Shown here: one piece after another, positions 47,599-59,800 of the stretch | Layout: every line of letters begins with the position of its first letter | Numbering within the stretch: the stretch's first letter is position 1 | From: Gonatopus flavifemur | Taxonomy: Eukaryota; Arthropoda; Insecta; Hymenoptera; Dryinidae | Assembly: GCA_018340375.1 (NCBI GenBank) | Contig: JAFFJZ010000046.1 | Location: 1,674,001 to 1,738,000 of the forward strand | Reading direction: 5' to 3' | Length of the DNA: 64,000 bases | Translations under genes and position numbers: made by a program | The notes under the pieces: generated by a model | Told to the model about the DNA's origin: nothing | Databases searched by the model: none | Seen by the model: only the letters and a program-made list of their open reading frames with translations

Positions 47599-49190
47599 TC
47601 ACTGTTTATATTCATTACAGTAGTGAGGAACAGTCCTGCTGTCCACCACAAAGAAGTGTTGAATACGGATAGAATTGGTGCACCAAGCACATCTGATTAT
47701 GGCGATATCATTACCTAATACACAATTCGTACCGCAATATTTCAAACAATATCGGACGGGAGTTTCCCATGTCCCAGGTTTTTCCCTTATGTATCCACTC
47801 TTCAACCAGGCATATTCGAACACGTTTAAGAACCTAGGGGATGAAAATTGATTATGAGTCAAAGACTGAATTTTCAAGATATTATTCCGTAAATGTAGAT
47901 CCACATGGTAGTTGTATAAAATAACCGAATCGGAAAAATGTTTGATGAAATTCTTCCACGGTCTGAATGTGTACACATCGAGTGGCTGAATCATGCCAGT
48001 AGTTCCAGCTGGAATTGTCTCAATTTTGACTCCTTTAATACCCATGTCTATGTTTGTGAAAGTCCCTCCCGTTTGTCCTGTCCATGAATCTGAACATAAA
48101 ACAGATTCTTTGCCGCTATTTGGCAAGAAGACGTGTTCGAACCATGTCAGAACGAGATCTGATGTTAATTTACCAGATGATGATGCCAATACAAAAATGT
48201 TATCTGTTTTATACATGTTTTTTTTAACAATGGGTCCAAAGCGGCTACCTGTTCCTTGCAAAACTATCAGCAGAGGGGATTTCAAGAGTCCATCCGCTGA
48301 TATGAACGGCTGTATCGTATAACTATGGGTCATGGAATTCAATGATTGAGCTAGGCGTTCAACTTTCAGCGTACCTTATAATGACAGTGTACGACCCGCA
48401 TGAGTTTCTAAATTGAATCCAGACTGGTCTGAATTATAAACATTGCCTGCTCCAAATACTGCTATATCAAATTTTACTTCACTCACAAAATCATCAGCTG
48501 CTTGCAACAATCTTTCTCGATTCGTTAGTTGTTTTTTTGTGATAAATTTGTTTATTTTTCTCGAGACAATTCCATGTCTCACTTTGGAATTGTGGATCCA
48601 TTTTACAGGGGCTTTAAATAATTCAAGAGACAAGTGAACTTCATTCTCGCCTTCGAGGCCCATCTCTTGAGATCCAAATCATGAATAGGGAGCGATTTCT
48701 CCTGAGCACTATTGAATTGTTCTAAAACGTAGTTCGAAATTCCTCGTAATTTTGCCAGCCGTGAACCACCTCCATTTATCTGCGTTTCGCATCGGTACAA
48801 TGTTTTTTCGCTGTCGACTTCTTTGAACCTGTGTTGGACTGTTTTCAGTTTCATAGGTTTGTTTTTCCCAGAACGCCAAAATTCGACTGCTTCTTTTTTG
48901 TATTCGATATCTATCGCCATCTTGGCCTCTTTATCCCCCATCAAAATCCCTTCCAAATCATGTTCAAACTCTACTCCCACTAGAACAGTCTCTGGGAATA
49001 CACTTTCGTCATCATAGCTCAAACTCTCATAATAACTCTCTACGAATAATTGAGTATTGATGGAGTCCTCAATCAAATCCTCCAGATGAGATGCGAAAGC
49101 TCTCTCATCATCTGTAACGATTGTTTCTAGATCATACACTGGATCTTCGTAACGTCGTTGTAATAAATTCAAGATATTTCTCGGATTCAT
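47599..49190 (-). pseudogene. pogo/Tigger-like DDE protein, left-arm copy
   Basis: Minus-strand blocks run from an ATG at 49190 (MNPRNILNLLQRRYEDP). They continue through an HTH-like region (VEFWRSGKNKPMKLKTVQHRF), AVFGAGNVYNSDQSGFNLET, SYTIQPFISADGLLKSPLLI, VLCSDSWTGQTGG, IPAGTTGMIQPLDVYTFRPW, RNNILKIQSLTHNQFSSPRF and a C-terminal Cys-rich tail. N.DQSGFN, DSW and QPLD are the DDE_1-type core motifs. There is a frame change near 48640 and an in-frame TAA near 48376 after AGRTLSL. That TAA is shared with the right-arm copy. Confidence 0.8.
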
Positions 49191-50522
49191 CGCTTGTTCA
49201 TGGAAATCTAAATTATATGCACAATCCGAATTTCAATCTCCGTCGGAATCTAGAATGATAGAGAACTCAATATTTTATCAGAATATTTATATCCATAAAC
49301 TTTCGAGAAATTATCATCTGTGTTATGATATTTATGATATGATCATTAGGGCGACGCAAAGAATCCGACTTCTTTTGTTCCCGTTTCTCCTATGAAAATA
49401 TGTGAGTTTTTCATGTTTCAAGAGCCCTCTTCAGAGGTGGGCTCAAGAAAAAATTTTTTAGAGGTCGCTCAAGATGTTCAAAAATCCTGAAAATAATCAA
49501 AATCCAATTGTTCCTTATTTTCCAATTTTTTTCCTCGTTGTGGTGAAATTCAGTACCTCAAAAAATAGTCACTTCCCGGAAGTTACAGCTCACATCAGAA
49601 TATTCATTTTTAGAGGGCGCTTGGAATTCATGAACATTTTTCAATTCATTTTTATTGAGGTTTCCGAGTGACCTTCAGAAATTCATATCATCATTCGATA
49701 TGTATAGTTACTTTTGAGTAGCAGCTCAATGAATGAGAACACACCACGAGCCGGAAAAAGAAATTAAATATAACCCAGAAATACGAATTTCCCTAATAAA
49801 CCAATTTCATTAATTGAAAAAATTATATCATTATATGAATCGAAATGCATTTGAATTAATTGCTTGGATTGATTAGTTGTTCCATGAGTTTCGGATGTTT
49901 TCTTTTCCGTATAATTTTCGAGTTTCCGCCCGGAAACATCAAACAAAGTCATAAATTTCAAAATGTTCATAAATTCTGAGCGACCTTTGAAAATGAATAT
50001 TTTGAGCTATAACTTTCAAGGAGTTACTATTTTTTCAGGTACTCAATCTTACCACAACGAGAAAAACAATTGAGATATGAAAAAAAATGGGTTTTGACTA
50101 TTTTCAGGATTTTTGGAAATCTTGAGCGACCCCTAAAAAATTTTTTTGAGCCTCCCTTTGAAGAGGACTCTCGGAACATGAAAAACTACAATATTTTCAT
50201 ACGAGCAACGAAAACAAAAAAAGTCGGTTTTTTTGCGCCACCATACTGATTATGATATTTGTGCACAGTCCGAATTTCAGTCTTTTGTCAGCAGAAGAGC
50301 CACACGAAGAGAGGATCGATAAGAATGCTCCCACCCACTTCGGTGCATTACAAAAATCAGAGAATACATGCTGACATGAATGATAATTTCTCGAAAGTTT
50401 ATGGATATAAATATTCTGATATAATATTGAGCATTGCTGATATCGAGTTCTCTATCATTCTAGATTTTGACGGAGATTGAAATTCGGATTGTGCATATAA
50501 TTTAGATTTCCATGAAACAGCG

Positions 50523-52115
50523 ATGAATCCGAAAAATATCTTGAATTCATTACAACGACGTTTCGAAGATCCAGTGTATCATTCAGAAACAATCGTTACG
50601 AATGATGAGAGGGCTTTCGCATCTCATCTGGAGGATTTGATCAAGGACTCCCTCAATACTCAACTATTCGTAGAGAGTTATGAGAGTTTGAGCTATGATG
50701 ACAAAAGTGTATTCCCAGAGGCTGTTCCAGTGGAAGAAGAGTTTGAACATGATTTGGAAGGGATTTTGATAGGAGATAAAAAGGCCAAGATGGCGATAGA
50801 TATCGAATACAAGAAAAAAAGCAGTCGAATTTTGGCCTGCTGGGGAAAAGAACCTATGGAACTGAAAACAGTCCAACACAGGTTCAAGGAAGTCGACAGC
50901 GAAAAAACATTGTACCGATGCGAAACGCAGATAAATGGAGGTGGTTCACGGCTGGCAAAGTTACGAGAAATTTCGAACTACGTGTTAGAACAATCCAATA
51001 GTGCTCAGGAGAAATCGCTCCCTATCCATGATTTGGATCTCAAGAGATGGGCCTTGAAGGCGGGAAATGAAGTTCAATTGTCTCTTGGATTATTCAAAGC
51101 CTCTGTAGAATGGATCCACAATTCCAAAGTGAGACATGGGATTGTCTCGAGGAAAAAAAGAAACAAATTTATCACAAAAAAACAACTAACGAATCGAGAA
51201 AGATTGTTGCAAGCAGCTGATGATTTTGTGAGTGGAGTAAAATTTGATATAGCCGTATTTGGAGCAGGCAATGTTTATAATTCAGACCAGTCTGGATTCA
51301 ATTTAGAAACTCATGCAGGTCGTACACTGTCATTATAAGGTACGCTGAAAGTTGAATGCCTAGCTCAATCATTGAATTCCATCACCCATAGTTATACGAT
51401 ACAGCCGTTCATATCAGCGGATGGACTCTTGAAATCCCCTCTGCTGATAGTTTTGCAAGGAACAGGTAGCCGCTTTGGACCCATTGTTAAAAAAAACATG
51501 TATAAAACAGATAACATTTTTGTATTGGCATCATCATCTGGTAAATTAACATCAGATCTCGTTCTGACATGGTTCGAACACGTCTTCTTGCCAAATAGCG
51601 GCAAAGAATCTGTTTTATGTTCAGATTCATGGACAGGACAGACGGGAGGGACTTCCGAAAACATAGACATGGGTATTAAAGAAGTCAAAATTGAGATAAT
51701 TCCAGCTGGACCTACTGGCATGATTCAGCCACTCGATGTGTACACATTCAGACCGTGAAAGAATTCCATCAAACAATTTTCTGATTTGGTTATTTCATAC
51801 AACTACGATGTGGATCTACATGTACGGAATAATATCTTGAAAATTCAGTCTTTGACTCATAATCAATTTCCATCCCCTAGGTTCATAAACGTGTTCGAAT
51901 ATGCCTGGTGGAAGAGCGGATACATAAGGGAGAAATCTGGGACATGGGAAACTCCCGTCCAATATTGTTTGAAAAATTGCGGTACAAATTGTGTATTAGG
52001 TAATGATATCGCCATAATAAGATGTGTTCGGTGCACCAATTCTATCTGTATTCAACACTTCTTTGCGGTGGACAGCAGGACTGTTCCTCACTACTGTGAT
52101 GAATATAAACAGTAA
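50523..52115 (+). pseudogene. pogo/Tigger-like DDE protein, right-arm copy
   Basis: This is the inverted twin of the left-arm gene, with an ATG at 50523 and a 271-codon frame to the TAA at 51336-51338. It then continues in SYTIQPFISADG, SDSWTGQTGG and IQPLDVYTFRP, followed by a TGA at 51756-51758 where the left copy has Trp. The segment YKKKSSRILACWGKEP differs from YKKEAVEFWRSGKNKP in the twin through compensating indels. It ends at a TAA near 52113 with a shared Cys-rich tail. Confidence 0.8.
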
Positions 52116-52232
52116 ATGGATAATCACCTAGTGATGGTCAAATGAACAACAGAAAGACTGGATAAAACAAAAAATTACGAAAAAATCTAAAACAAAAACA
52201 TAAAATATAAAAATACTGAAAAAACAATGTAA

Positions 52233-53454
52233 CATAAGTGTTACTAAAGAGAGTAGAAGGGGGCACCTACGAGGAAGTAGAGGGGGCAGCAGTGGTGGGA
52301 CTCGTGATGAGTGAAGACGAGAAGACACAGTGCGTCACCGGTGACCGACATATCAGCTACCCGATCGAAATTCTCTCACACACGCCCTACGAGCCTAACA
52401 CGTGGTACATATAAGAAAAGTACCTTCAAGTCGCTCTCTGGACACATACCCTGCGGTATTCATCATACTCTCCGCGAGCCCTGGAAGCCGAACCTCCTCG
52501 CAGCCACCCACACTTCCACGGTGACCCCGCAGAAGATCCACTCACCGGCAAACGGGATTGACGACACGACTCACCGACACTTACGACACCCATACACCAT
52601 ATACATACACACTTCTAGCGGTAAGGAACCATTTTTGCATTAGACTTAATCATCTTTTTTTGTATTATTCTATTTGAGATTAAAACTCGAACTATATATA
52701 GTATATACTAGCCGCCATCGGCGCGCGCCCGTGATCGGTTTCCCGCGAAAGTTTATCATATCTAGTAGAATGACGAAAAGTTCATAAAAGTTATTGAAAG
52801 TTATTTTGTTGAGATTCACGTAGAAGGAGTGGTAGGAATGCATTTCTGACCGAGGTCTGAATCTTTCTTCTCGACAATAATGACGTTGCAGAATTTTTGA
52901 ATAATGAAATGCTTTATTTTTTTCTTGTTACAGTACAATTGAATAATGATGGGTTCAGGGGCCCCAAGCATCCAGAGATAGGGGGAAGAAGGAAGTCTAA
53001 TTTTGCACAAACTGTTTGCAGGAAGGACGGTTATGAGTAGAAATTTCAGGTCAATACTAATATACTACATGCCTGAGATTGTGCGTTGTCGAAGATTCTG
53101 CATTTCCCAATCATTTCTGCAGGCCAACAAATGAAACGATAAGATTTTAACCTTTCAACGTCAAGGAATTCCCTGCAGAAGTCACGGGGGGAAGTTTTCG
53201 GCAATGCGCAATTTGGACATGTATTTTATAGGATGCACTTCAAATCTGTATTTAAGTGACGTTTTTCCTGAAACAAGTTGACGTAGAATTCGACTGGATC
53301 CTCTCATTCCCTAATGCTCAAGTTCCCTTAGATCTTCGCAATGGATTAACTTCAACAACATGGACTCAATATAATATGAAAGTGGACTCAATGTTCGTGA
53401 AATTTCCACACTGTTTTTGGAAATAACATAGATAGTCTGAAGTCACAAAACTCT
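52233..53454. other. GC-richer segment then AT-rich DNA; possible promoter and 5' exon
   Basis: 52260-52630 is richer in C and G than its surroundings. It has ACATATAAG (about 52406) some 30 bases before GTCGCTCTCTGG, and a GCGGTAAGG splice-donor-like site at about 52618. This could be a promoter with a non-coding first exon on the plus strand, or an LTR. No downstream coding exon was identified before 53454. Confidence 0.25.
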
Positions 53455-53605
53455 ACAGATTACTCACAGATTATTATTCATGCATTCTCATGAATATCAT
53501 GAATCACCGTCCCTGTCTCGGCATAAAAACTTGTCGCTGAAAATCTTTGAAACATTTATAAAACGTGTTGGCCAGGTTCGAAGAATACATTGCGTTCCTG
53601 GGGGA

Positions 53606-54550
53606 ATTATATTATATTATATTATATTATATTATATTATATTATATTGTATTGTATTGTATTGTATTGTATTGTATTGTATTGTATTGTATTGTATTGT
53701 ATTGTATTGAATTGTATTGTATTGTATTGTATTGTGTTGTATTGTATTGTATTGTATTGTATTGTATTGTATGGTATTGTATTGTATTGTATTGTATTGT
53801 ATTATCATATCATATCATATCATATCATATCATATCATATCATATCATATCATTATCATTATCATTATCATTATCATTATCATTATCATTATCATTATCA
53901 TTATCATTATCATTATCATTATCATTATCATTATCATTATCATTATCATTATCATTATCATTATCATTATCATTATCATTATCATTATCATTATCATTAT
54001 CATTATCATTATCATTATCATTATCATTATCATTATCATTATCATTATCATTATCATTATCATTATCATTATCATTATCATTATCATTATCATTATCATT
54101 ATCATTATCATTATCATTATCATTATCATTATCATTATCATTATCATTATCATTATCATTATCATTATCATTATCATTATCATTATCATTATCATTATCA
54201 TTATCATTATCATTATCATTATCATTATCATTATCATTATCATTATCATTATCATTATCATTATCATTATCATTATCATTATCATTATCATTATCATTAT
54301 CATTATCATTATCATTATCATTATCATTATCATTATCATTATCATTATCATTATCATATCATATCATATCATATCATATCATATCATATCATATCATATC
54401 ATATCATATCATATCATATCATATCATATCATAATCATATCATATCATATCATATTATATCATATCATATCATATCATATCATATATCATAATCATATCA
54501 TAATATATTATATTATATTATATTATATTATATTATATTTTATTATATTA
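53606..54550. repeat. compound penta/hexanucleotide microsatellite
   Basis: Blocks follow in order: ATTAT (53606-53645), ATTGT (53646-53802), CATAT (53803-53850), CATTAT (53851-54355, about 84 copies), CATAT again (54356-54500) and ATTAT (54504-54550). The order is close to mirror-symmetric about the hexamer core. Long open frames across it in several frames are produced by the repeat itself. Confidence 0.95.
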
Positions 54551-54970
54551 ATGTATTGAGGAATTCTTTATTTCAATTCAAGTGACAATTGTGTATGCTC
54601 GAGTGCACGACACGAATCTCATGAGAATAAATTTGTAGAACATATTATGGAATTTGAAAGTACTCTTTTGACATATAATCATTCACATCCCTTCCATTAG
54701 ATTCACTACACAGCACGTAATATCCCTCCAATATTGTCGAAATATATATCAATTCCACTCCAATAATACGAATCACAATACACTATTGAAACAATATACC
54801 AAGATGACGACAGAACATTACAAAGTAAGAAAAATATTCTGATTTCACAGATCACGAGTTGACTTTTGACTAAGTATGTTTTAGAATCATAAGAATATTA
54901 CATATTGGAAAATTCTTCCTGATATCTTTCGTCGGTTCACAACAAAAATTCTTATTCCCAAGTTATAATA

Positions 54971-55567
54971 CACTGAGAGAAAAATTAGTTCAATCCTAAG
55001 AACATACTCTCTTGGTCAGAGAATATGAATTTTTTGTTCATCCAAATGAAATACGTACTTGGGTTGAGAAAATTTTTTTTCCCACACTTGCACGGAAAGT
55101 TGATGTTTTCTGACCTATCTTTAGAGGAGAAAGTGCTGAATTCCAAGCGAATGTGTCACAGCGGGAGGAAAGTACTTTCTGCCTGCTTGCAGCGGGAGGA
55201 AAATACAAATTATCTTTCCGTTCTGAAATGCGCATATGAATATTTTATATGTAATTAAACAGATGATTTTCACTTTCCTTGCAGTTGTGGGAAGAAATAG
55301 TATGTTCACCTCGGGGAGGAGTGGGAAATTCCCACTAGTGTGATTGCCTCCCTCGCCTTCGGCTCGAGAAGACAATCTTCACGCTCGTCGGAAATTTCCC
55401 ACTTCCCCCCGTTGATGAACAATGAACTATTCCACACCACGTTGTATAGCTCCAAACTAAGGGAATGTTTTCTTCGTTTGAGGAAAATTTTCTTGACTCG
55501 AGGGAATATCGGATTGGACTCGGTCAATCTAATATTTTCTCGGTCCGAGATTTTTTTTCTCTCAGTG
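54971..55567. mobile_element. TA-targeted MITE in one arm of the palindrome
   Basis: The ends CACTGAGAGAAAAA and TTTTTTTTCTCTCAGTG are inverted, with TA on both sides. The opposite palindrome arm preserves the empty site (TCATTATTATAACTT, TA at about 55979-55980), confirming the borders and the TA duplication. The ends resemble those of the 25206-27005 element. No transposase gene. Confidence 0.85.
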
Positions 55568-56584
55568 TAATGATACTGGGAATAGGTTCTAACGACAATA
55601 TACGGAAACCATATCCAATGGATAGATGAAGGAATTCCCAAGGATAAACGAATTGATTATTCAATTGAATTAGAATCAATGAATTTCTTGAACACTGAAA
55701 TCATTGAGACTCGATTGTAATGTGAAAAAAAACACCAAAAATACAACCAACAAATCCTGACAATTGGTCAAATTCACGAGGGCTAAACTCCTGGATGTCC
55801 TTGAAAAAGAGTTGGTGCAGGAATTTATATCATTGTAATTGGAAACACATCAGTGTCCACGAAATTCATTGATTCTAATTCAATGGAGTAATCAATTTGT
55901 TTATCCTTGGAAATCCCTTTATCTATCCATTGAATATGATTCTTGTATATTGTCGTTAAAACCTATTCTCAGTATCATTATTATAACTTGGGAATAAGAA
56001 TTGTTGTTGTGAACCGAGAAAAAGATATCAGGAAGAATTTCCCAATATGTAATATTCTTATGATTCTAAAACATACTCAGTCAAATGACAACTCGTGATC
56101 TGTGACATCAGAATATTTTTCTTACTTTGTAATGTTCTGTCGTCATCTTGGTATATTGTTTCAATAGTGTATTGAGATTCGTATTATTGAAATGGAATTG
56201 ATATATATTTCGACAATATTGGAGGGATATTACGTGCTGTGTAGTGAATCTAATGGAAGGGATGTAAATAGTTATATGTCAAAAGAGTACTTTCAAATTT
56301 CATAATATGTTATACAAATTTATTCTCATAAGATTCGTGTTGTACACTCAAGCATACACAATTATCACTTGAATTGAAATAAAAAATTTCTCAATATATA
56401 CATAATATAATATAATATAATATAATATAATTCCCCCAGGAACACAATGTATTCTCCGAACCTGGCCAATACGTTTTACAAATGTTTCAAATATTTTCAG
56501 CGACAAGTTGTTATGCAGAGACAGGGACGGTAATTTATGCTATCTATGAGAATACATGAATAATAACGTGTGAGTAATCTGTAA

Positions 56585-56850
56585 CAAGAATCATTTTTTG
56601 CGTTTATTTGTGCAGAGAAATTCATGTGTATCATGGAAACAATTCCAAAAATCCACAATGAATCAGTCATGAATGAATTGAAAATTATTATATGCAAATA
56701 GAATTCGATTCTCGATTTCTCTGAGAGAAGAGGCAAACGCATCTCCAGTAACAGTCAGCTATCCATTTCTCCTCATCATGGAGTTTGATACATGATTCAT
56801 GAATGAATAAGTAATGCTGAAACAGAAAGAACAAGAAACATTCACGAGAA
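56585..56850. other. short spacer before the Helitron relic
   Basis: AT-rich DNA with no recognised gene. A Helitron 3' terminus (hairpin plus CTRR on the minus strand) would be expected hereabouts, but I could not place it. Confidence 0.35.
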
Positions 56851-56854
56851 TAAC

Positions 56855-59800
56855 TCTTTATAAACATAATTTTTTATCTCCAAAGTATTTCTCTGGTGCC
56901 CTGAATATATTTTGAAGGAATTCCATAATCGAACTCGTGACAAAGCAACATATAATTGTCCATGACTAAAGACGTCTTTCCGAAGATCCACTCCAATTCT
57001 TTCAAAAGTCTGTCCTCGTGATTAATTGATAGTCATGGCGAACGTTAACTCGATAGGGAACTGCGGTCTTGCAAAAGTGAAAGGATAATCATTTTCAGAG
57101 TAAAGCGTGATTCGGTCCAAAAAAACCACTCCTCCAGTTTTGTCACCAGTTAAAATTCTACAACGTAATGAATTGTTTGTGAGTTCCAATACAAACAACC
57201 TAGTCCCATTGCAAAGACCTCCATGAATACTGAGATTCCTTATAAGCATCACCACACTATACTGTCTTAAACGTATTTCATGAGGAGGCAGTGACAGGGG
57301 AGATGAAGAATTTAAATATTCTGGAAGAATAGTTTCTCCAATCCCTCTATTATCATAGTCTGAGACATTGTCCACCCTGAGATATATACGCTCTGTATTC
57401 ACATCCAATGAGTCCACAACCTCCCTATTAATTTCTTCCACGTCGATATTTCTAGCAGATAATATTGCACGTTCACTCAGTTCGACATATCGTTTTTGAT
57501 TAATTAGGTCAACATAAACATCTTCAACAATATCTGCATCAGGAAGAGCTACACAATGTTCAGGAATAATAATATTATCTTGTTGATTTGAATCTCCATT
57601 TCCCACCTTCAGAAGAAACTTAGCAAATTCTAGTTCTTCCGGCAGAGCACGCATATTTTCCATTAAAACATATTGTTTGAACAGAGGCCATGAAGGGCTG
57701 AACTTGATTGAAAGATCAACCGTTTCAGTGCGAGTTCCATGTACTTTTATAGGGAGTAATTGCCTGAAATCACCTTCTAAAATAAAAATTTTACCTCCAA
57801 AAGGTAAGTCATTTTTCATTACATCACGCATTGTTTGGGATGGGGGCCGAATCAACGGAAAAACCAAATCAACGGGAAGTTGGTTGGAAAGAGGGATACG
57901 TCACACTCTCTCTTTTCGAACACTGATTTCGTTGATTTGTCTTTTCGTTGATTTGGCTCCCACCCATTGTTTGGTCTATGATGTCTAATGAATACCGAGG
58001 AGCCATTGGTGCTTCGTCTCAAATAAATACATGAACTTTCCTCAGGTATGCTCCTTCTCTAGGTTGTACCTTAATATTTGAAGAAGAATCTGCAAAAATA
58101 GGGACTGGTAAACCGGATGTTTTAGGTACTGTTCTACCATTAGGAATTATTGTTGCAGCAATTCCAGTGAATGCCATACAACATACGTTTTTTCCTCTAA
58201 CCTGTAACAAACGATACAAAGTAGTGTACACAAATGTTTTTCCAGATTCTCCTGGTCCATCGATATAAGAACAATTAATTCTGTGATTATCTGTGAATGT
58301 AAGATCAACTGATTCCGAAATAGCGTCGACAATTTCTCTTTGTTGGCTATTCAACTGGTTGTATTACCGGGTTCCATCATGGATATGTTCCGTCGGACAG
58401 ATATCCTCATTCTGAACGTCAAATGGCATTCGTTCCATTGTTAGGAAACGGGACAAATCCCAACCTTCAGCATTCAACAATCTTGAGATTTCTGAATATC
58501 CTTGTTTTTGGCCAAGAATTGGACCGATTCGCCTGATATAATCCTCTGAAAGAGAGCCTTTGAAATCATTCCATAACCGTTCTGGGTGCAGGGGTTGACA
58601 ATGTATCAAAATCCTAACAAATAATCTTCGAAGTTGTTGTGGCATCATCCAAAGCATACCTTGTTGCATTGTTCTAATCCATTCCTCGTCATCTGCGATG
58701 AGACCTACAATTAAGCACGTAGCAGTGAATGTTGGGTGGATTTTTCCTTCAACAGTTCTCAAATCTCCGAAACTGTTTGCTCCTCTAACCGTTAATAACA
58801 ATAAACGTGAATGAAATAATTCTACCTGCGACGGACTAACGGAATACATGCGTCCAATCACATTAAAACAACTTTTACGACGTTCCCGACGTCATACATT
58901 GTATCCATCTTCCTTGACTTTTTTGAATACTTAATGACATGGAATCTCTGAATAGAGGTACTTCTTCGCCTCCTCATCACGAACATTTAGTGAAAAGTAG
59001 TCAATCAACATAGTAACTTTCTCAAGAGCATTTCTCAATTCATTTGCATCATCATTATTAGGAATGACCACAGTTTGTTGATTCGGTAAATGAACAGGCA
59101 ATCTCATGGGAGAATGACTCTCTTCTTGGAGAGGTTTACTAAAACTTCGCCATACAGCCTCAACAGGACCCACATAACAACTTTCTATAAAATTCTGTAT
59201 TTCATTGTCATTAATAGAAGGATTATCACCAGGACAATCGCGAACTACAACAGAAGCTGCATCATGACCTTTATAAATGTATTTGTACAAATACTTCACA
59301 GCTTTAATACTTGATACAACTTCCACATGGATGTGACAGTTGAAGAGTCCTAATAACTTTGGAGAATAGGGCACTACATGACGATTATCAACTACGTAGT
59401 TGCCAGGACGTTGAAAGGTCTTCCTTGTATTTCGTCTCCAATGAAATGGATATCCATCTGCATCCATTGCAGTTTCTTCCCTGAATACCTTTGGGTAATG
59501 TTCAGAACATTCACCATCTACCAGGCACCATTGTCCACACGGCCCATGTATCATATGTTTCATTACAATATTGTGCAACGTGGCATTTGACTTATCATCT
59601 GGGATTTCTGCTGATATATGCTGATCAACAATACAAGGGCTAGTCATTTTACTGTTTTGTTCTAATGTGACTAATAAATGTACATGTGGCAAACCCCGTT
59701 TTTGAAATTCAACGACGTAAACGTACGCTTGGACATTCCCAAAATATTTCTGTCGGACAATGACATCCAAAAGGTAATCTTTTCCCAAATCAAATATACG

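Larger units (their letters stand above)
47460..52232. mobile_element. 4.8-kb palindrome with two inverted pogo-like gene copies
   Basis: Sequence from 47460 to about 49665 returns inverted from about 49935 to 52232, around a spacer of roughly 270 bases. The match includes coding and non-coding parts (for example GCTCAAGAAAAAATTTTTTA at 49442 and its mirror at about 50135). The right arm has about 118 extra bases at about 50255-50375. Two head-to-head pseudogenes are listed separately. The origin could be a foldback element, a head-to-head double insertion or an inverted genomic duplication. Confidence 0.85.
53455..56584. repeat. 3.1-kb palindrome with an asymmetric microsatellite and an inserted element
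   Basis: The left arm (from ACAGATTACTCAC at 53455) is mirrored by the right arm ending GTGAGTAATCTGT near 56584; the centre is near 55775. The left arm contains two things the right arm lacks: about 0.9 kb of expanded microsatellite (53606-54550, against only about 40 bases at 56398-56440) and a TA-flanked element at 54971-55567. Outside those the arms match closely, for example CGTTCCTGGGGGAATTATAT against ATATAATTCCCCCAGGAACA. No gene inside. Confidence 0.85.

Noticed and set aside
48603..51338. Two facing genes read as a conserved divergent gene pair
   Set aside because: The non-coding sequence between and beyond them is also inverted, so they are arms of one palindrome.
53565..54559. 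Three long plus-strand open frames and one minus-strand frame of 170-300 codons
   Set aside because: They are translations of penta- and hexanucleotide repeats (for example alternating Ser-Leu or Tyr-His) and carry no real coding signal.
58019..58354. A cellular PIF1 helicase gene
   Set aside because: It sits directly downstream of a Helitron Rep domain in the same orientation, with the usual Helitron linker and several stops.
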